Shown: positions 19,250 through 27,581 of the stretch, piece after piece
How the letters are laid out: each line of letters opens with the position of its first letter
How positions within the stretch are numbered: the stretch's first letter is position 1
Source: Flavobacterium sp. TR2
Lineage (GTDB): Bacteria > Bacteroidota > Bacteroidia > Flavobacteriales > Flavobacteriaceae
Direction: 5' to 3'
Assembly: GCF_025252405.1 (NCBI RefSeq)
Contig: NZ_CP104307.1
Span: 1,240,001 to 1,304,000, forward strand
DNA: 64,000 nucleotides
Notes under the pieces: model-generated
Database searches by the model: none
The model's input: only the letters and a program-made list of their open reading frames with translations
Told to the model about the DNA's origin: nothing
Made by a program: the position numbers and the translations under genes

Positions 19250-19615
19250 TTATTCCCACTCTAATGCTTTCTTTTTGATGATGTAAAAGAAACCAACTAA
19301 AAGCAAAGACATGAAAACGATCATTTTTAACATTCCTTCAATTCCTAAGTCTTTGAAGTTTACTGCCCAAGGATACAAGAAAATAACCTCTACGTCGAAT
19401 AATACGAACAAGATGGCAACTAAGAAGTATTTTACAGAGAATGGGATACGAGCGTTACCAACAGATTCGATACCACATTCGAAGTTTTTGTCTTTAACTT
19501 CAGAGGATCTTTTAGGTCCTAATTTTCCAGAAATAATGATTGTTCCTACCACAAAACCAACAGCTAAAATAAACTGCATTAAAATAGGAATGTAACTGTA
19601 TTGATCAGATTGCAT
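19250..19615 (-). CDS. nuoA: NADH-quinone oxidoreductase subunit A
   Basis: 121 residues, three TM helices. Signature ECGIESVGNARIPFSVKYFL and the acidic helix FVLFDVEVIFLYPW are present. The frame is open to 19651, but that ATG falls within the -7 promoter box, so MQSDQYSY at 19615 is the start. First gene of the nuo operon. Confidence 0.95.
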   Translation of the reverse strand: MQSDQYSYIPILMQFILAVGFVVGTIIISGKLGPKRSSEVKDKNFECGIESVGNARIPFSVKYFLVAILFVLFDVEVIFLYPWAVNFKDLGIEGMLKMIVFMSLLLVGFFYIIKKKALEWE

Positions 19616-19648
19616 AAAATTCGGTTTTATACTTAAAAAAATGAGCCA

Positions 19649-19679
19649 CAAAGATAACTTGGAACTCTGTAAAACACAA
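19649..19679 (-). promoter_or_regulatory. nuo operon promoter TTG-N20-TATCTTTG
   Basis: On the minus strand the -33 TTG is at 19677-19679 and the -7 TATCTTTG at 19649-19656, spacer 20. It lies 33 bases before the nuoA start, an excellent consensus match, and probably drives the 14-gene operon. Confidence 0.85.
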
Positions 19680-19785
19680 GCTAAAAAAGGATTTAAGTAG
19701 GGTGTGAAACCGTGTTTATGTCTAATTTTTATTCATTATAAATAACGTTGCGTTATTTTAATATTTTTTTAAGATTTGGTCAAAA

Positions 19786-19811
19786 AAAAACGTCCCGATA
19801 CTTCGGGACGT
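19786..19811 (-). terminator. Intrinsic terminator of the cold-shock gene
   Basis: 9-bp GC-rich stem ACGTCCCGA / TCGGGACGT with a 4-nt loop, followed on the minus strand by a nine-base T-run. It lies 47 bases after the csp stop. Confidence 0.92.
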
Positions 19812-19858
19812 CTTTTGAGACCATTCAGAGGCAAAAAAAAATAATTGCTATATTTTTC

Positions 19859-20053
19859 TTAGATTACTGCTACTTTAGCAGCAACTTTCCCTTTTCTTCC
19901 TTCTTCTTCTTCATAGCTTACACGGTCACCTTCGCGTAATTCTTCCGCGTTAATTCCTGAAGCGTGAACGAAGATGTCCTTTCCTGTTTCTTCGTCTGTA
20001 ATGAATCCATAACCTTTAGATTCATTGAAAAATTTTACTGTACCTGTACGCAT
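19859..20053 (-). CDS. Cold-shock domain protein
   Basis: 64 residues, a single OB-fold cold-shock domain covering the whole protein. RNP1 (KGYGFIT) and RNP2 (DIFVHAS) nucleic-acid-binding motifs are present. It acts as an RNA chaperone in the cytoplasm. The Glu-rich SYEEEEGRKG loop is typical of flavobacterial members. Monocistronic, with its own terminator. Confidence 0.96.
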   Translation of the reverse strand: MRTGTVKFFNESKGYGFITDEETGKDIFVHASGINAEELREGDRVSYEEEEGRKGKVAAKVAVI

Positions 20054-20082
20054 TGTAATTGTAATAATAATTTATAATAAAA

Positions 20083-20108
20083 CAAATGTAACATATAAAA
20101 TAATACAA
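20083..20108 (-). promoter_or_regulatory. Possible cold-shock gene promoter
   Basis: -7 TACATTTG at 20083-20090 (minus strand) fits TAnnTTTG. The nearest TTG (20106-20108) gives a short spacer of 15. The -7 lies 30 bases before the ATG. Confidence 0.45.
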
Positions 20109-20299
20109 AAGACATATACGTGTTAATTTTTTGTAAAAATTATTGATTTACAGTGTTTTTACGCGGTTTATTGCATCAATTTGTTTATAAAATACCATAA
20201 TTTGCGAATCATTAATTGTAAGAATATAAAATTATTAAAATTGTAAGAATTTGATAATTCAAAAAAATCATCGGCTAAGATTTTTCTTAACATTTTGTT

Positions 20300-20341
20300 A
20301 AATTTAAAAAGCCGCTGAAATTTCAGCGGCTTTTTAAATTT
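20300..20341 (-). terminator. Intrinsic terminator of aspS
   Basis: Perfect long palindrome; the core GCCGCTGAAA / TTTCAGCGGC is flanked by AAATTTAAAAA / TTTTTAAATTT. It lies 22 bases after the aspS stop. Confidence 0.93.
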
Positions 20342-20362
20342 TTATGAAAAAATTACATCAAA

Positions 20363-22114
20363 TTAAGCAATGTCAACTTTAATTCGAAGTTCTTTTAATT
20401 GTGCATCGTCAATTGCAGCAGGAGCATCGATCATTACGTCGCGTCCTGAGTTGTTTTTAGGGAATGCGATGAAATCTCTAATAGTTTCTTGTCCTCCCAA
20501 GATGGCAACAAGTCTGTCTAAACCGAAAGCTAATCCTCCGTGTGGCGGTGCGCCAAATTGGAAAGCATCCATCAGGAATCCGAATTGTGTTTTTGCTTCT
20601 TCTTCGGTAAATCCTAAATATTTGAACATTAATTGCTGCGTTGCTTTATCATGAATACGAATCGATCCGCCTCCAATTTCATTACCATTCAAAACCATAT
20701 CGTATGCATTTGCGCGAACTTTTCCTGGCTCTGTTTCCAATAAAGCCATGTCTTCTGGTTTTGGCGAAGTAAATGGGTGGTGCATAGCATGATAACGGCC
20801 GCTTTCTTCGTCAAGTTCTAATAATGGGAAATCTACAACCCATAATGGAGCAAATTCTTCTGGATTACGCAATCCTAAACGAGTTGCCAATTCCATACGT
20901 AAAGCAGAAAGTTGCGCTCTTGTTTTGTTTGCTGGTCCCGAAAGAACAAAAATCATATCTCCAGGATTTGCTTCTGTTGCTTTTGCCCAATTTGCCAAAT
21001 CGTCTTGATCGTAGAATTTGTCTACAGATGATTTGTATGTTCCGTCTTCGTTGCATTTTACATAAACCATTCCAGATGCGCCAACTTGTGGACGTTTTAC
21101 CCAGTCAATTAATCCGTCGATTTCTTTACGAGTGTAATTTCCAGCTCCTGGAACAGCGATTCCGACAACTAATTCAGCCGCGTTAAAAACAGGGAATTCT
21201 TTGTGTTGCGCAAATTCGTTCAGTTCTCCAAACTTCATTCCGAAACGAATGTCCGGTTTGTCGTTTCCGTATGTTTTCATAGCATAGTCGTAGGTAATTC
21301 TTGGGAATTTATCTACTTCAATACCTTTAATTTCTTTTAATAAATGTCTTGTCAATCCTTCAAAAATATTCAAGATATCTTCTTGCTCCACAAATGCCAT
21401 TTCGCAGTCAATTTGAGTAAACTCAGGCTGACGGTCCGCACGTAAATCTTCGTCACGGAAACATTTCACGATTTGGAAATATTTATCCATTCCACCCACC
21501 ATCAAAAGTTGTTTGAAAGTCTGCGGTGATTGTGGCAATGCATAAAATTGTCCTTCGTTCATACGGCTTGGCACAACGAAATCTCTTGCTCCTTCTGGAG
21601 TAGATTTGATTAGGTAAGGAGTTTCAACTTCACAGAAATCTAAATCAGAAAGATATTTGCGAACTTCCATCGCTACTTTATGACGGAATAACAAACTGTT
21701 TTTTACAGGATTTCTTCTAATATCCAAATAACGGTATTTCATTCTGATATCTTCTCCGCCATCTGTTTCATCTTCAATTGTAAATGGAGGAGTAAGCGCC
21801 GTATTTAGAATCGTTAATTCAGAAACTAAAATTTCGATTTCGCCAGTTGGAATGTTTTTGTTTTTGGCCTCACGCTCAATAACAGTTCCTTTAACCTGAA
21901 TTACAAATTCACGACCAAGAGTTTTGGCCAATTCAAAAACAGTTTTATCGGTACGACTTTCGTCGAAAATAAGTTGTGTGATTCCATAGCGGTCGCGTAA
22001 ATCGACCCAATTCATAAATCCTTTATCACGCGATTTTTGAACCCAGCCCGCAAGTGTAACTTCGGTATTAATATTTGAAGCGTTTAATTCGCCACAATTA
22101 TGACTTCTATACAT
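20363..22114 (-). CDS. aspS: Aspartate--tRNA ligase
   Basis: 583 residues, class II synthetase of the bacterial type. OB-fold anticodon-binding domain about 1-115; catalytic domain with motif 2 region [21 protein letters not shown] insertion domain in the middle, and motif 3 [14 protein letters not shown] near the C-terminus. The start [10 protein letters not shown] at 22114 is the conserved N-terminus; the open frame continues to 22147, but [11 protein letters not shown] is not expected. Stands alone with its own terminator. Confidence 0.97.
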   Translation of the reverse strand: MYRSHNCGELNASNINTEVTLAGWVQKSRDKGFMNWVDLRDRYGITQLIFDESRTDKTVFELAKTLGREFVIQVKGTVIEREAKNKNIPTGEIEILVSELTILNTALTPPFTIEDETDGGEDIRMKYRYLDIRRNPVKNSLLFRHKVAMEVRKYLSDLDFCEVETPYLIKSTPEGARDFVVPSRMNEGQFYALPQSPQTFKQLLMVGGMDKYFQIVKCFRDEDLRADRQPEFTQIDCEMAFVEQEDILNIFEGLTRHLLKEIKGIEVDKFPRITYDYAMKTYGNDKPDIRFGMKFGELNEFAQHKEFPVFNAAELVVGIAVPGAGNYTRKEIDGLIDWVKRPQVGASGMVYVKCNEDGTYKSSVDKFYDQDDLANWAKATEANPGDMIFVLSGPANKTRAQLSALRMELATRLGLRNPEEFAPLWVVDFPLLELDEESGRYHAMHHPFTSPKPEDMALLETEPGKVRANAYDMVLNGNEIGGGSIRIHDKATQQLMFKYLGFTEEEAKTQFGFLMDAFQFGAPPHGGLAFGLDRLVAILGGQETIRDFIAFPKNNSGRDVMIDAPAAIDDAQLKELRIKVDIA

Positions 22115-22236
22115 AATCAAAATTTTAGACTGCAAAAGTAAATACAAAATTCAAGATAATATAGTAAAGTGATAAGTTGATTCAGAATAATTTCAAATAT
22201 TTTGTTAATTCTAAAAATCCGAAGCTTTTATTTCTT

Positions 22237-22244
22237 TAGTTTTG
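22237..22244 (+). promoter_or_regulatory. -7 element TAGTTTTG
   Basis: Fits TAnnTTTG, 30 bases before the thioredoxin-family ATG at 22274. No TTG at the normal distance. Confidence 0.5.
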
Positions 22245-22273
22245 ATTCATCTAAAAACTAATCATAAATACCT

Positions 22274-23269
22274 ATGAAAAAATTTTTTGTTGCAGGTTTA
22301 GTACTTTTTAATGCTTTAAATATTGTTGCTCAAAGCAAAAACTCAATAAAGTTCACGGCTAAAATCGCAAATAGAAACAGCGATACTTTGGTTATTAAAG
22401 GAAGAGACAATTTCAGACAAGTAATTCCGATTGATAAAAAAGAGATTTTTGCAGCAACTTTTGATGCTCCTCAAGGGTTTTATGTTTTTTCTGACGGCAC
22501 AGAATCTTCTAATTTATATTTAAAGCCAAATTCTGAAGTTAATTTGACTATGGATGCCAAAGAATTTGATGAAACGATTGTATATAAAGGTAAAGGGGTG
22601 GATGAAAGTAATTTTTTGGCACAGCAGGCTTTAAAAGATGAAAGCTTTCAGAAAGATGCTTTTGCTAAAGAATCAGGCGAATTTACAGCTTTGCTTGATG
22701 GAAAATTGAAATCGGATACTGAGAGTCTAGAGAAAGGAAATTTTGCTCCAGAATTTAAAACAGCTTTAAAACGCAGTTTTGAGAGTTTTCATCAATATGC
22801 GGGTGAAGAATATGAAAGAGTTGCAAAGGCAAATAAAATGGTAGGAAAAGCTTCTCCAGGTTTTGACTATGAAAATTTTAAAGGAGGAAAAACAAAGCTT
22901 TCAGATTTAAAAGGGAAATATGTTTACATCGATCTTTGGGCAACATGGTGCGCGCCTTGTAGAGCTGAGATTCCGTATCTGCAAAAGATTGAAGAAAAAT
23001 ATCATGGAAAAAACATTGAATTCGTAAGCATTTCTATTGATAAAGCAAAAGACAACGAAAAATGGAAAAAGTTTGTAACTGATAAAAAATTGGGTGGCGT
23101 TCAATTATTTGCAGATAAAGATTGGGAATCTGAGTTTGTTGTTAATTACGGTGTAACAGGAATTCCGCGATTTATTTTGATAGATCCGCAAGGCAATATT
23201 CTAAAATCGGATGCCTCAAGACCATCTGATCCTGAATTGGATAAGCAGCTTAGCGCATTATTGAACTAA
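22274..23269 (+). CDS. TlpA-like periplasmic thiol-disulfide oxidoreductase
   Basis: 331 residues. Signal peptide 1-19 (ends NIVAQ). The N-terminal half is a beta-rich DUF4369-like domain with a helical linker; the thioredoxin/AhpC-TSA domain spans about 190-331, with active site WCAPC (Cys226, Cys229), a KLSDLKGKYVYIDLWA entry strand and the cis-Pro segment GVTGIPRFILID. It probably reduces disulfides or resolves oxidised protein thiols in the periplasm. Substrate not identifiable. A terminator follows. Confidence 0.92.
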   Translation: MKKFFVAGLVLFNALNIVAQSKNSIKFTAKIANRNSDTLVIKGRDNFRQVIPIDKKEIFAATFDAPQGFYVFSDGTESSNLYLKPNSEVNLTMDAKEFDETIVYKGKGVDESNFLAQQALKDESFQKDAFAKESGEFTALLDGKLKSDTESLEKGNFAPEFKTALKRSFESFHQYAGEEYERVAKANKMVGKASPGFDYENFKGGKTKLSDLKGKYVYIDLWATWCAPCRAEIPYLQKIEEKYHGKNIEFVSISIDKAKDNEKWKKFVTDKKLGGVQLFADKDWESEFVVNYGVTGIPRFILIDPQGNILKSDASRPSDPELDKQLSALLN

Positions 23270-23325
23270 TTTATTTACGAAATTTACAACGTTATCGTAA
23301 AGTTCGTTTTTTTTTAAATACCAAT

Positions 23326-23354
23326 AAAACCAGTGTCTCAGCGCTGGTTTTTTT
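23326..23354 (+). terminator. Intrinsic terminator
   Basis: 10-bp stem AAAACCAGTG / CGCTGGTTTT (one G-U pair) followed by a T-run, 57 bases after the thioredoxin-family stop. Confidence 0.85.
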
Positions 23355-23438
23355 ATTTTATGCATTTTTCCAATGTTAAGTTTTTACTCTGTGTTACCAA
23401 ATTGTTAAGTAAAAGTTTTTTTAATGTAAACTATTAAC

Positions 23439-23446
23439 TATATTTG
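23439..23446 (+). promoter_or_regulatory. -7 element TATATTTG
   Basis: Exact TAnnTTTG match, 33 bases before the ATG at 23480. A TTG exists only 34 bases upstream, outside the usual spacing. Confidence 0.55.
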
Positions 23447-23479
23447 ATAAAGATTTCTTAACATTAAATACCTAAAGAT

Positions 23480-23827
23480 ATGAAAAAGAGTGTAATTTTA
23501 GCTGCAATATTGTTCTCTGGAATTGTAGTTGCACAAGAAGGAAAGCCTGAATTAGAAGCTGCTGGGAACAAGGTAAAAGCAACGTATTACTATGAAAATG
23601 GTAAAGTGCAGCAAGAAGGCTTTTTTAAGGACGGTAAATTAGACGGTGTCTGGGTATCTTATGACGAAAAAGGAAATAAAAAAGCCGTTGGAGAATACAC
23701 AGACGGAGTTAAAACCGGAAAATGGATTTACTTTAATGAAAACAGTTTAAACGAAGTTGCTTATGTAGATAACAAAGTAAGTTCGGTTAAAAGTTTACAG
23801 AAAAATGCTTTAGCAAACAGAAATTAG
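23480..23827 (+). CDS. Secreted MORN-repeat (YwqK-type) protein
   Basis: 115 residues. Signal peptide 1-18 (ends VVAQ). Three MORN_2-type repeats follow: YYENGKVQQEGFFKDGKLDG, WVSYDEKGNKKAVGEYTDGV and KTGKWIYFNENS. Similar proteins are often annotated as toxin-antitoxin YwqK antitoxins, but nothing here supports a toxin-antitoxin role. Probably a small periplasmic or surface protein of unknown function. Confidence 0.85.
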   Translation: MKKSVILAAILFSGIVVAQEGKPELEAAGNKVKATYYYENGKVQQEGFFKDGKLDGVWVSYDEKGNKKAVGEYTDGVKTGKWIYFNENSLNEVAYVDNKVSSVKSLQKNALANRN

Positions 23828-23851
23828 TCACAATTTCTGAAAACCAATTAT

Positions 23852-23888
23852 AAAAAAACCGTTCCATTTTTAATGGAGCGGTTTTTTT
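23852..23888. terminator. Bidirectional intrinsic terminator
   Basis: Stem AACCGTTCCATT / AATGGAGCGGTT (one G-U pair) flanked by A- and T-runs, between two convergent genes. It overlaps the stop codon of the minus-strand PepSY gene. Confidence 0.9.
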
Positions 23889-24999
23889 ATGCCTTTACTT
23901 TTTTAGATTTTCTGCTTCTTCCAAACCATATTATAAATCCGCTGACAGGTAGTGCTGCAGCAATTAAACTGACGGTAAAAGCTATTATTTTTCCAGGAAG
24001 GTCTAAAACTTGTCCTGTATGTATTCCGTAATTCATTTCGACAACTTGAAGGCCTAAAGTTTTTTTGTCGAAAGTCTGGCTTTTAATTAATTTTCCGCTT
24101 GACGGATGAAAATAATAATTGCTTTGCTGATCATAACGCAATGTATGCGGATATGCGCCTGTGCTTACGATATCGCCTTTTTGCTGCGGAATCATTATAA
24201 AAAACATTTCTGCTTTTGGCTGTAATTTTAAGGTTTGGGCAAATGCTTTGTCAATTGCTGTAATCGAATTTGCTTTAAATGCAGTGGTGTCAATTATAGG
24301 AGTTTTGGTTTCGGCCGCTTTGTCTCCGCCAAAATTAAAGGATTTGTAAATTCCGTCACCGACCCATTCGTAGGTAAAAGTAAGTCCTGTTATGGCTAAA
24401 ATTAAGGCTATTATAGAGATGTAAAAACCAGTAGTATTATGCCAGTCGTAATTAACGCGGCGCCATTTTGCAGACCATTTGATAGTGAAACTTCTTTTGA
24501 TGTCGCTTTTTCGTTTTGGCCACCATTGTATGATTCCCGAAATGAGCAATACAATAAAAATGAAAGTTGCGCCGCCAATAATGTGCTTTCCGATGTAATC
24601 GGGCAGGAGCAGATATAAATGAATATATTCTACAATAATGAAAAAGTCAGTTTCTGGATTTTCTGATTTCAAATATTCCCCAGTATACGGATTGAAATAT
24701 AAGTAAAGATTTCCGGCATCAGAATAAGTGTAAACAATCGCTGATCTGCTTTTACCGTAATAAGCGATCATGCTGGCTTTGTTTTCGGGAACAGCTTCTT
24801 TGGCTTTTTCCTGCAGCTGAGATGGCAAAAGAAAAGGTTTGTTTTGAGGTTCAACCAAACGCCATTCTTTTCTGGTAATGTCTTTTATTTCATCATGAAA
24901 GCAGAAAATGCAACCGGTAATACAGACGATAAAAACAATAATCCCAGAAATTAATCCGAGCCATTTGTGTATAAAGCGTATTTTGGTCTTGAATCCCAT
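23887..24999 (-). CDS. PepSY-associated TM helix protein
   Basis: 370 residues from MGFKTKIRF; an upstream ATG at 25047 is less likely. Four TM segments: near 13-35, 125-150, about 195-220 and near the C-terminus. Conserved features of the PepSY_TM family: N-terminal IHKWLGLISG with His, CFHDEI, the HLYLLLPDYIGKHIIGG segment, DWHNTTGFY, and HTGQVLDLPGKIIAF at the end. Such proteins accompany siderophore receptors and are thought to act as inner-membrane ferric-siderophore reductases, with the histidines as haem or metal ligands. Located next to the TonB receptor operon but separated by 315 bases. Confidence 0.85.
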   Translation of the reverse strand: MGFKTKIRFIHKWLGLISGIIVFIVCITGCIFCFHDEIKDITRKEWRLVEPQNKPFLLPSQLQEKAKEAVPENKASMIAYYGKSRSAIVYTYSDAGNLYLYFNPYTGEYLKSENPETDFFIIVEYIHLYLLLPDYIGKHIIGGATFIFIVLLISGIIQWWPKRKSDIKRSFTIKWSAKWRRVNYDWHNTTGFYISIIALILAITGLTFTYEWVGDGIYKSFNFGGDKAAETKTPIIDTTAFKANSITAIDKAFAQTLKLQPKAEMFFIMIPQQKGDIVSTGAYPHTLRYDQQSNYYFHPSSGKLIKSQTFDKKTLGLQVVEMNYGIHTGQVLDLPGKIIAFTVSLIAAALPVSGFIIWFGRSRKSKKVKA

Positions 25000-25314
25000 T
25001 TTTTTGATTAAAAGCGTAAAAGTATGCTCAAAATCTATATGAGACAAATTATTCTAAAGCATTTTACCTATAAGTATAGTTTCAGTGTGTGCTTATAAAA
25101 AAAACTGATCTCGTAAAGTAGCAAATGTTTTGTTTCACGCAGATTCTACAGATTTAGCAGATTTTTTTTAATATTATTTTATCTGTTCACGAGCGATCGC
25201 GAGCAGGCCAAGCAATTGTTTAAAATCTGAGAGAGGAAATCTTCTAAATTCTTTTAATCTGAGGCTTTAAAATATAAACTTAGCGCCTTCGTGTCTTTGT
25301 GGCAAAAGTTATTA
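25000..25314. other. Repeat-rich gene-free region (315 bases)
   Basis: Contains short direct-repeat text around 25135-25170 (AGATT/AGCAGATT units), a GCGATCGC-centred patch near 25195 and an inverted copy of the octamer block seen at 16693 (25283-25303). No gene and no clear terminator seen. Confidence 0.6.
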
Positions 25315-26865
25315 TTAGGAAACGACTTTTTTAGGTTTTAAATGATACGCTGTGTATAAAGAAATTCCAGCAAGAAAAATCCAGAAAACATCAATAAAGA
25401 AAATCTGAAATTTGTTTTCTATAAAAGAAGTCCAAAACCAATCTCCAGAGACAATTCCGTTGGTAATTGGAATCAAGAATCCTAAAATGCTTCCAGAAAT
25501 CAGACAGAATTTGTTAGTAAAAGCATCATCTTTTTTAATGATAAAGAAGATAGTCAGCAGTAGCCATCCTCCAAAATAAAGAGCATATAAATTGGACTGG
25601 CTTAATGGGTAAAAGATTTTGCTTCCGATAAAAGCCAGAGCCGTAATTGGGTACATACTTAAGCAAATCGCCAAGTATATGCGAACAACAGCAGCGTTGA
25701 AACGTCTTTTCTTTTCTGGAAGATTGTTTTTTTGTCGGGCAACAAGCCAAATCATAACTCCAGAAATAATGACAAAACAAGTAATGATTCCTAAAATGAA
25801 ACTTACGATTTTTAAAGCATATCCGCCATAATCTCCAAAATGTATTCTATATAAAACATTTTTTACAACATCTAAATAAGTGGTTTGCGCAATTGGGTCT
25901 TTTTTGGCAATTTCTTTCCCGTCCGCAATTCTGTAAACTATTTTTCCTATTCCGGTAAATTTTTTGTGGCTTAAAAGTTCACCTTCAACCAAGACGTGCA
26001 TATTTGCATCTCCGTAGTTCTGAATAAAAACACGCGTTATTTCAAAATCGGTCCAGTTTTTTTTGGTTTTAGCAACCAGTTCATTAATGTTAAATGGGTT
26101 CGCGAGCTTTTTGTTTTCAAACTTATAATCTGGATCAGTGTATTCCAGTTCTTTGTATAATTTATCTTGATCCCCTTTGTATAAAGCCATTACAGCTGGA
26201 GCTACAATTAAAAGCTTAATCATAAAAAATGCTCCTGTAACCGCGTATACAAACTGGAATGGCAGACCGATCATTCCTAAAGCTGTATGCGCATCTGTCC
26301 AAAGTGTTTTTAGTTTTTCTTTTGGGCGGAACATATAAAAGTTAGAAACTATTTTATTCCAATGCAATAAAACTCCTGTTATGATTGCGAATAAGAAGAA
26401 CAAAGCCGTAAATCCAGATAAATAATATCCTGCAGGATATGGAATTTGTGCTAAAAAATGAAGACGATATAGAAGTTCGCCTAATGAATAAGACTCTTCG
26501 TAGGTGTAGGTTTTGTAATTTTTGTTGTCTAGATAAAAAAACTCTCCTGCTTGCTGTTTTTTAGGAGCCAATGTATCTTTGGTTCCCTCCATATATACAG
26601 CAACTCTATTTTCTACCGAAGGTTTAGAAATGGTAAGATTTCTTCCGTGCAGCACATATTTTTTGTCAAGATGCTTAAGCGCATCATTGTAATCTAATTG
26701 AATTTCTCTTGTGATTGCTGTAGATTCACTTCTTTCCCAATTGATGATTTCATCTCTAAAAAAAGAAAAAGATCCGGCGAAGAAAATTACAAAAAGAACT
26801 ACACTGATCACGATTCCGCTGACAGTATGTGTGTGAAAATAGATATTGTAATGACGGTTATTCAT
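25315..26865 (-). CDS. PepSY-associated TM helix protein (larger form)
   Basis: 516 residues. N-terminal IYFHTHTVSGIVISVVLFVIFFAGSFSFFRDEI carries the PepSY_TM His and first TM; a second core segment (DAHTALGMIGLPFQFVYAVTGAF) and RIHFGDYGGYALKIVSFILGI follow. An extra four-helix C-terminal region (about 395-510) distinguishes it from the 370-residue paralogue at 23887. Probably an inner-membrane reductase releasing iron from imported siderophore. Last gene of the receptor / DUF3325-like / DUF3649-like / PepSY operon; 4 bases separate it from the upstream small gene. Confidence 0.87.
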   Translation of the reverse strand: MNNRHYNIYFHTHTVSGIVISVVLFVIFFAGSFSFFRDEIINWERSESTAITREIQLDYNDALKHLDKKYVLHGRNLTISKPSVENRVAVYMEGTKDTLAPKKQQAGEFFYLDNKNYKTYTYEESYSLGELLYRLHFLAQIPYPAGYYLSGFTALFFLFAIITGVLLHWNKIVSNFYMFRPKEKLKTLWTDAHTALGMIGLPFQFVYAVTGAFFMIKLLIVAPAVMALYKGDQDKLYKELEYTDPDYKFENKKLANPFNINELVAKTKKNWTDFEITRVFIQNYGDANMHVLVEGELLSHKKFTGIGKIVYRIADGKEIAKKDPIAQTTYLDVVKNVLYRIHFGDYGGYALKIVSFILGIITCFVIISGVMIWLVARQKNNLPEKKRRFNAAVVRIYLAICLSMYPITALAFIGSKIFYPLSQSNLYALYFGGWLLLTIFFIIKKDDAFTNKFCLISGSILGFLIPITNGIVSGDWFWTSFIENKFQIFFIDVFWIFLAGISLYTAYHLKPKKVVS

Positions 26866-26869
26866 AAAA

Positions 26870-27169
26870 TTATTGTGCCGTATTATAAGTTTGACCTAGA
26901 TAAATGAAAAGACAAAAAAGTAGAGACAGTAGAATGTAAAGTCCCCAGATTTTCAAGCCGCTTTTGGCTAAGAAAGCAATAATCATTAGTGTCACCCAAA
27001 GAATAAAACCGCTGAAAGCCATTGTGATGAGTACATCTTTTCGGCTAAACCAAGCTGCTAGGGCCAAATGAAAAGTAACAGAAACAAAGTATCCGCCTAA
27101 AATTGCAGCAGTAATTTTGGAAAAACGAGGCCAAAAAGAAGGGTTTAGATATTTTGGATTTGCTGGCAT
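26870..27169 (-). CDS. Small membrane protein resembling DUF3649
   Basis: 99 residues, three TM helices. The pattern (Arg-Phe-Ser-Lys start, GGYFVSVTFHLALAAW, a short loop, then GFILWVTLMIIAFLAKSGLKIWG) resembles DUF3649 proteins found in siderophore-uptake operons of Proteobacteria. Position supports this: between a DUF3325-like gene (21 bases) and the PepSY gene (4 bases). Function unknown; probably assists the PepSY reductase. Confidence 0.7.
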   Translation of the reverse strand: MPANPKYLNPSFWPRFSKITAAILGGYFVSVTFHLALAAWFSRKDVLITMAFSGFILWVTLMIIAFLAKSGLKIWGLYILLSLLFCLFIYLGQTYNTAQ

Positions 27170-27190
27170 ATTATTATTTAAAGTGGTTTT

Positions 27191-27529
27191 TTAGTTGTAA
27201 TAAAATTCAGTTACGGCAATAAAAATTAGTAAAGCCAAAAGTAACTTGCGGTTTATTTTTTTTAAAGGAGTAAGAATTATGATCAAGCTTCCAACGGTCA
27301 TGAGCTGAATAAAAAACATCAAAGTGCCACAGCCTAACGATTGAGTAAAAAGCCACATTGCGTAAGCAGAAAGCAAAAGCATTAAACCAATGATTTTGGT
27401 TTGTTTTGGATTTCTTTGCATCCATTTTTCAAAACCTAAATCATACGATAAAACTGCTCTTTTTGAAGTATAATACAATGTATAAAAAGCTAAGAAAACG
27501 ATAAGACTGGCTATTGTAATCATAATCAT
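27191..27529 (-). CDS. Small membrane protein resembling DUF3325
   Basis: 112 residues, three to four TM helices. YTSKRAVLSYDL and the following helices (LMLLLSAYAMWLFTQSLG, LMTVGSLIIILTPLK) resemble DUF3325. Two adjacent in-frame ATGs (27529, 27523) are possible starts. Lies directly downstream of the TonB receptor but after a terminator-like hairpin. Confidence 0.65.
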   Translation of the reverse strand: MIMITIASLIVFLAFYTLYYTSKRAVLSYDLGFEKWMQRNPKQTKIIGLMLLLSAYAMWLFTQSLGCGTLMFFIQLMTVGSLIIILTPLKKINRKLLLALLIFIAVTEFYYN

Positions 27530-27539
27530 TAAAATTTAA

Positions 27540-27570
27540 AAAACACCTTCCTTGGTTTGGAAGGTGTTTT
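27540..27570 (-). terminator. Intrinsic terminator or attenuator inside the siderophore operon
   Basis: 12-bp stem AAAACACCTTCC / GGAAGGTGTTTT with a 7-nt loop and flanking T-run on the minus strand. It lies 11 bases after the TonB receptor stop and 10 bases before the next ATG, so it should reduce read-through into the accessory genes. Confidence 0.85.
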
Positions 27571-27581
27571 TGTTGTTTTGT

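Larger units (their letters stand above)
20054..20362. other. Gene-free region (309 bases) between csp and aspS
   Basis: Holds the csp promoter candidate near 20.09 kb and the aspS terminator at 20300-20341. The middle (20110-20295) is AT-rich, and I see no gene or clear structure in it. Confidence 0.6.

Noticed and set aside
20110..20295. Possible small RNA or 5' leader structure upstream of the cold-shock gene
   Set aside because: No convincing hairpin or promoter pair was seen on either strand in this AT-rich stretch.
23480..23827. Toxin-antitoxin system (YwqK antitoxin)
   Set aside because: Only a MORN-repeat secreted protein is present, with a signal peptide and no partner toxin gene nearby.
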